Shown: one piece after another, positions 63,827 to 64,000 of the stretch | Numbering within the stretch: the stretch's first letter is position 1 | Layout of the letters: each line of letters begins with the position of its first letter | Assembly (NCBI RefSeq): GCF_027186265.1 | Contig: NZ_CP114176.1 | Span: forward strand, 3,162,001 to 3,226,000 | Length of the DNA: 64,000 bases | Direction: 5' to 3' | Source of the DNA: Lentibacillus daqui | GTDB taxonomy: Bacteria; Bacillota; Bacilli; Bacillales; Amphibacillaceae | Program-made: the position numbers and the translations under genes | The notes under the pieces: generated by a model | What the model saw: only the letters and a program-made list of their open reading frames with translations | Told to the model about the DNA's origin: nothing | The model's database searches: none

Positions 63827-64000
63827 TGCGTGTTCAAAAAGGAGGATAAAAAGGACCGAGAAGTTCTAGGCGGCGTAGCTTTGAGCACCGGAGTGTACAT
63901 AAAAGGTACATGAGGAGCGGAAAAGCAAGCCAACGAGCTTCTTCAAAGGAAGGCCGACTAAAAACGGGCTTTGCGCCCAACGTCGGCATACCCCTTTTGC
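63827..64000. repeat. Structured non-coding repetitive element (MITE-like), cut by window edge
   Basis: After an AT-rich gap the composition changes sharply to GC-richer sequence beginning GTGCGTGTTCAAAAAGGAGG. It can fold locally (GTACAT/ATGTAC-type pairing near 63896-63912; GGGC-TTTGC-GCCC near 63977-63989). No ORF. I recall similar blocks recurring in Bacillaceae genomes, but cannot prove that here. Confidence 0.4.

Noticed and set aside
1..64000. CRISPR arrays, tRNA, rRNA, prophage or intact insertion sequences
   Set aside because: No regularly spaced direct repeats, cloverleaf sequences, phage structural genes or full transposase frames were seen.

Overview
This window looks like chromosomal DNA of a low-GC, spore-former-type Bacillaceae, probably a halophilic or soil genus near Virgibacillus, Oceanobacillus or Lentibacillus. 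The signs are strong GGAGG ribosome binding sites, cre-like CcpA sites, Bacillus-style PTS/PRD regulation, AraR-type boxes, an OpuAC-like lipoprotein and a penicillin-binding protein with a very acidic tail. The placement is inference; there is no rRNA or tRNA gene here to confirm it.

Layout. 1-1.3 kb: a LacI-family repressor cut by the window edge. 1.3-6 kb: a CitMHS-type transporter plus AtuA (DUF1446) and its small partner, behind a textbook sigma-54 promoter and next to a PAS/AAA+ sigma-54 activator. 6-13.3 kb: a sugar-phosphate operon (PTS IIB-IIC, HAD phosphatase, DUF4127, RpiR regulator, PP2C-like phosphatase) that has lost most of its EIIA and ends in decayed nanE and nanK. 13.4-17 kb: remnants of degradative HMG-CoA reductase, an amidohydrolase fused to a Rieske protein, and betaine aldehyde dehydrogenase, around an apparently intact TctA-type permease pair. 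17-27 kb: an orphan glycine-betaine binding lipoprotein, a complete oligopeptide ABC operon and a DHA2 drug exporter. 27-32.5 kb: PBP1A and a secreted GH84 hexosaminidase. 33-39.5 kb: a PucR-regulated catabolic operon (M24 creatinase-like hydrolase, Na+ symporter, amidohydrolase, HAD-II). 39.7-52.4 kb: two lactose/cellobiose-type PTS operons with GH4 and GH1 phospho-glycosidases, a MupG-family protein and a LicR-type PRD activator. 52.8-57.6 kb: secreted NamZ-like exo-muramidase, tctC/tctA remnants, a SpoIIAA-like protein and a C45/AAT-family hydrolase. 58-63.8 kb: an L-arabinose regulon (araE-araB and, divergently, araA and araD). The last 170 bases look like a repeated, structured non-coding element.

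Functionally this is a scavenging region: import and breakdown of beta-glucosides, amino sugars and cell-wall sugars, peptides, arabinose and small carboxylates. Two secreted hydrolases that could act on wall or amino-sugar polymers (GH84 and NamZ-like) share a C-terminal helical domain, and a MupG-family enzyme sits inside a PTS operon, so a wall-disaccharide salvage route is plausible. At least eight genes are broken, often by deletions that keep frame across the join, which marks the area as one of recent gene loss. The least explained intact units are the sigma-54/AtuA operon, the DUF4127/PP2C/PTS operon and the PucR/M24 operon.
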